From Promethearchaeota archaeon (GTDB taxonomy: Archaea > Asgardarchaeota > Lokiarchaeia > Sigynarchaeales > SOKP01): DNA of 64,000 nt. The stretch is from the NCBI GenBank assembly GCA_019894735.1, contig JAGXOB010000004.1, positions 1 to 64,000 of the forward strand, in the 5' to 3' direction. Position numbers and translations under genes: made by a program. The notes under the pieces were generated by a model, which worked only from the letters and a program-made list of their open reading frames with translations, made no database searches and was not told where the DNA came from. Position 1 is the first letter of the stretch. Each line of letters begins with the position of its first letter. Below, in pieces: positions 61,259 to 64,000 of the stretch.

Positions 61259-62632
61259 ATGCCAAATTATAATATCGCTTTTGATGTAGCACACAAACCT
61301 AGAGGTAAAATCGACGATAATCTCACTGAACTACGAGATTTCTTAAATTCGAACGGCTTTCTTTGTTATAACTTCTTGGAAACTCCAATAACTCAAAATT
61401 CCTTGAAGGGATTTGATATATTAGTATTTGTCTGTCCGGACTTTGCTAGAATTACAATCATGGAAATTACTGAAATCAATAATTGGGTAAAACAAGATGG
61501 CGGTGGATTACTGCTCTTATCTCATGCAGGAGGAGATAGAGGAAGAAATAGTAATTTAAGCGAGCTTAGTCAAAATTTTGGCATTGTTTTTGAAAACGAT
61601 CAAGTCTTAGATGAAACCTATAATCTAGGTATGGAGAATATGCCAATGATTACAGCATTCATACCACCACATCCAATTACAAATAGTATAAGTTCGATTT
61701 GTTATAGATCTGGTTGCTCCCTTAGTGTATTGGGAAATTCAATATCCGTCGTTTCTTCAAATGAGACTTCTGAACCGTTCTCATCTGCGTTGGTTTGTGT
61801 TTCTGAGCCTGTTAATGGTAGAATTTGTGCAATTGGAAGCTATGAATTATTTAGAGATAGAGTTGGTGGAGGATTTAGTAACGACGAACATCCCAGTTTT
61901 GCGTTTAACCTTTTTTCATGGTTGGTCTCAGACTATAGAATGGAACTTCATTCGACTGGTGCGATTCCGAGTATTATCCCTCAAGAGGAAATAGATGTTC
62001 AGCAATCATCAGATTATTCTTCATCTCCGACTCAACCTGGGTTAGAAAATAAACAAAAAGTAGATATCAACTTTTCTATGAACATATCAAAAAAGAGCGA
62101 GTTAGTAGAATTACTCAAAATATTTCAAAATCAAATTGATACCATAAAAACAACAATCGATAAACTCATTAAAACAGCTGTATCATCTGATAAAGATATT
62201 TCTGAAATGAAAAAACAGCAAGGAAATTCTAATAAATCTTCACCAGAGCAGATAAAAAAATCAATTAGTAATGGATTTGATGATTTATTAGTCCCCCCGG
62301 AAGAACTATCTGATTTACCTCCGAAACCCGATAGTTTAAAAATGAAAGATAGTGATGATCTTACAGGATTGCCAAAATTCGATTTAAATGATAAATTTAA
62401 ACCTGCACCGAAACTGAAATCTGGAAAGAAAACTACAAAGAACGATTTAAATAATCAAAAAAACGCGTTAGAAAGTAAACTTGATTCAGTTAAAAATTTG
62501 ATTGTCTTCATAGAAAAAAAATACGCTTCCAAGCAAATGGATCAGAAATCTTACGAGAAACGTATTAGTCAATTGAAGAGTGATTTGAAAACAACTCAAA
62601 ATAAAATTGATGAAATCGAAAAACAATTATGA
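61259..62632 (+). CDS. GIFT/DUF4350-like domain protein with C-terminal coiled coil
   Basis: In this 457-residue protein, residues 1-230 form an alpha/beta domain of the class-I glutamine-amidotransferase-like (GIFT) type. The start YNIAFDVAHKPRGKIDDNL leads to FDILVFVCPDFARIT, EINNWVKQDGGGLLLLSHAGG and PFSSALVCVS. A related domain is found in IFT52 and GldG. The catalytic Cys of true amidotransferases is absent. A Pro/Ser linker and a C-terminal coiled coil (residues 395-457) follow. The last six bases overlap the convergent leuA-like gene. Confidence 0.55.
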   Translation: MPNYNIAFDVAHKPRGKIDDNLTELRDFLNSNGFLCYNFLETPITQNSLKGFDILVFVCPDFARITIMEITEINNWVKQDGGGLLLLSHAGGDRGRNSNLSELSQNFGIVFENDQVLDETYNLGMENMPMITAFIPPHPITNSISSICYRSGCSLSVLGNSISVVSSNETSEPFSSALVCVSEPVNGRICAIGSYELFRDRVGGGFSNDEHPSFAFNLFSWLVSDYRMELHSTGAIPSIIPQEEIDVQQSSDYSSSPTQPGLENKQKVDINFSMNISKKSELVELLKIFQNQIDTIKTTIDKLIKTAVSSDKDISEMKKQQGNSNKSSPEQIKKSISNGFDDLLVPPEELSDLPPKPDSLKMKDSDDLTGLPKFDLNDKFKPAPKLKSGKKTTKNDLNNQKNALESKLDSVKNLIVFIEKKYASKQMDQKSYEKRISQLKSDLKTTQNKIDEIEKQL

Positions 62633-63958
62633 TTTCTCATTTTTTGGTTTAAAATCGTCAGGAACATAAGGTTGAGCGTATTTATTCACAATTTCGAAAA
62701 ACTCTTTATCACTAACACCCTTAGAGATTTTATCCAGTTCTTGCTTAATTATATTAAACGATTTCCTTAATTCCTTCTTTGAAGTCTCTTCATGTACACT
62801 TTTAACTTCGGAGACTATTTTCTTAATGATATCTTCTGGAATATCTAAGTCCAAAACTTTAATTTTATTTTGCAATGCATTCAAAACAGATTTTGAACCT
62901 GAAAATTTACCTAGATAAAATTTTCTTCTTCTTCCTACCATACGGGGGTTAATAGGTTCGTAAGTTAATGGATGGGCTAAGATTGCTGCTATATGTAATC
63001 CACTTTCGTGAGCAAAAGCGTGCTTCCCTACGATAGGTTTGTTTAATGCTAAAGGTTGATTGAAATATTTTTCACAAACTTCGCTAATTTCAGGTAGCCG
63101 CGTCAAATCTATACCAGTGTTAATACCCATCCGTTCCAAAATTGTTACTACTTCTTCTAAAGCTGCATTTCCGGCTCTTTCACCATACCCATTTATACAA
63201 GTGTGAGGATACGTACAACCTTCAAATACTCCAGTTATGGTATTAGCAACAGCCAAGCCAAAATCGTTGTGAGTGTGAATTCCTATAGGGATTTTTTTGT
63301 TAAGAGGAGTTATAACCTCATTTTTAATTCGCTTGATCAAGTGAGACGTTGATAATGGTGTTAATATGCCAACAGTATCTCCAAGAACAATCCTTTTCGC
63401 TCCAGCTTCTATCGCAGTTCGGAAAACATTTGTCAAATGCTTGAAATCACATCTCGTGCCATCTTCGGAAACCCAATTCACTTTTAAACCATTTTCTATA
63501 GCGTAATGAATGGCTACTTTTATCATCTCCAACTGTTCTTCTGGCTTTTGTTTCAATGTTTTTCTAAAGATTTGAGAAATAGGCATAAAAATTACAATCT
63601 CTTTAAGATCTGTTTCTATGCATGCGTCGATATCCTCTTTTTTTGGTCGGGCTATTCCGAGGATAGTTGCTCTATCCAAATTTTCACTAGCGAGAGTTTT
63701 AACTATTTTTTTCTCTGATTTAGATACTGCAGGAAAACCAACAGCAATTAAGTTTACACCAATTTCATCCATTAACTTCGCTAAATGGATTTTTTCATCA
63801 AGTGTAAGATAAACAGTAGGACTTTGTTCTCCATCCCTCAATGTTTCGTCCCATATACAGACTTGAGACGGTATCTCTAGTTTGTTTTCTTCTAAGGCAA
63901 TTTTATTGTAATCAGTTAAAAGTTCTTCTAATTCTTCCTTTGTAAATTTATAGCTCAT
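62627..63958 (-). CDS. 2-isopropylmalate / homocitrate synthase family enzyme
   Basis: This 443-residue HMGL-like TIM barrel has IWDETLRDGEQSPTVYLT (catalytic Arg-Asp), IPIGIHTHNDFGLAVANTI (metal His pair), NGYGERAGNAALEEV, and GKHAFAHESGLHI, which closes the active site. It lacks the C-terminal regulatory domain of bacterial LeuA, so homocitrate synthase, citramalate synthase or Re-citrate synthase are all possible. The enzyme condenses acetyl-CoA with a 2-oxoacid. The 30-residue N-terminal extension is helical. Confidence 0.83.
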   Translation of the reverse strand: MSYKFTKEELEELLTDYNKIALEENKLEIPSQVCIWDETLRDGEQSPTVYLTLDEKIHLAKLMDEIGVNLIAVGFPAVSKSEKKIVKTLASENLDRATILGIARPKKEDIDACIETDLKEIVIFMPISQIFRKTLKQKPEEQLEMIKVAIHYAIENGLKVNWVSEDGTRCDFKHLTNVFRTAIEAGAKRIVLGDTVGILTPLSTSHLIKRIKNEVITPLNKKIPIGIHTHNDFGLAVANTITGVFEGCTYPHTCINGYGERAGNAALEEVVTILERMGINTGIDLTRLPEISEVCEKYFNQPLALNKPIVGKHAFAHESGLHIAAILAHPLTYEPINPRMVGRRRKFYLGKFSGSKSVLNALQNKIKVLDLDIPEDIIKKIVSEVKSVHEETSKKELRKSFNIIKQELDKISKGVSDKEFFEIVNKYAQPYVPDDFKPKNEKS

Positions 63959-64000
63959 CTTTGATAACTAGTAATGGCAAATTAATTAATAGTAAAAATT

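Overview
The window is AT-rich archaeal DNA (roughly one third G+C), almost certainly from an Asgard archaeon close to Lokiarchaeia. The evidence is the mix of genes. Archaeal core genes include an archaeal histone, a proteasome beta subunit, ribosomal protein eS30, NOG1 and GPN GTPases, methanofuran biosynthesis enzymes and an archaeal-type Oxa1/EMC3 insertase. Eukaryote-like genes include a gelsolin-repeat protein with a zinc ribbon, a Ras/Rab-like GTPase fold, a RING-type protein, longin-like and leucine-rich-repeat proteins and a HEAT-repeat protein with an adaptin-like layout. A pair of UGA-containing selD genes with SECIS elements in the 3' UTR also fits this group. Genes are mostly single or in short runs. 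TTG and GTG starts are common. Many genes have an archaeal TATA box (consensus-like ATTTAAATA) about 25 bases before a short leader.

Layout. 1-2.5 kb: a cut-off LarA-like gene, a nitronate-monooxygenase-like flavoprotein, a longin-like protein and a tail-anchored membrane protein. 2.65-5.8 kb: a tight three-gene flavoprotein operon (GlpA-like with a BFD [2Fe-2S] domain, a pyridine-nucleotide FAD oxidoreductase, DUF1667). 5.8-10 kb: dual-specificity phosphatase, small membrane and zinc-ribbon proteins, EMC3/Oxa1-like insertase, GtrA-like protein, coiled coil. 10-17.3 kb: gelsolin/zinc-ribbon protein, aminotransferase, LysE exporter, DUF2225-like protein, large RING protein, proteasome beta subunit without its catalytic threonine. 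17.3-24.3 kb: histone, iron-sulfur protein, a stretch of gene fragments, membrane-anchored alpha/beta hydrolase, 6-phospho-3-hexuloisomerase, a candidate small RNA and a type II pantothenate kinase. 24.4-37.7 kb: DUF362 protein with an unknown partner, aspartate-semialdehyde dehydrogenase, TPR/MIT-like protein, NOG1, methanofuran genes mfnF and mfnE, a two-subunit hot-dog dehydratase and the HEAT-repeat protein. 37.8-40.4 kb: two tandem selenoprotein selD genes, each followed directly by a SECIS element. 40.7-50.2 kb: solute-binding protein, J-domain protein, truncated ferredoxin, acetyltransferase, crotonase, CinA-like protein, PIG-L deacetylase with a structured leader, MIT-like zinc-ribbon protein, TPR protein, eS30. 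50.4-64 kb: small zinc-ribbon genes, an interrupted tRNA-Trp, longin-like protein, degenerate Ras-like GTPase, LRR protein, a GyrI-like gene broken by a stop codon, MFS transporter, adenine methyltransferase, GPN GTPase, sugar nucleotidyltransferase, GIFT-like protein and a LeuA/homocitrate-synthase family enzyme.

How the genes fit together. SelD makes the selenophosphate needed for selenocysteine, and both copies are themselves selenoproteins, so this organism must have a working Sec system. MfnF and MfnE point to methanofuran-linked C1 chemistry. Hexuloisomerase, Asd and the LeuA-family enzyme belong to sugar-phosphate and amino-acid synthesis. The gelsolin, GTPase-like, longin, HEAT, MIT-like, RING and GIFT-like proteins form a scattered cytoskeletal, membrane-traffic and ubiquitin-like toolkit. 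I saw no transposase, integrase, phage gene or CRISPR array.

The most unusual observations are the tandem Sec-SelD pair with near-identical three-way-junction SECIS elements, the tRNA-Trp interrupted in its D-arm, the Ras-like protein with every nucleotide-binding motif degraded, the Thr1-less proteasome beta subunit, a probable small RNA at 23.3 kb and the GyrI-like gene split by a single in-frame TAA.
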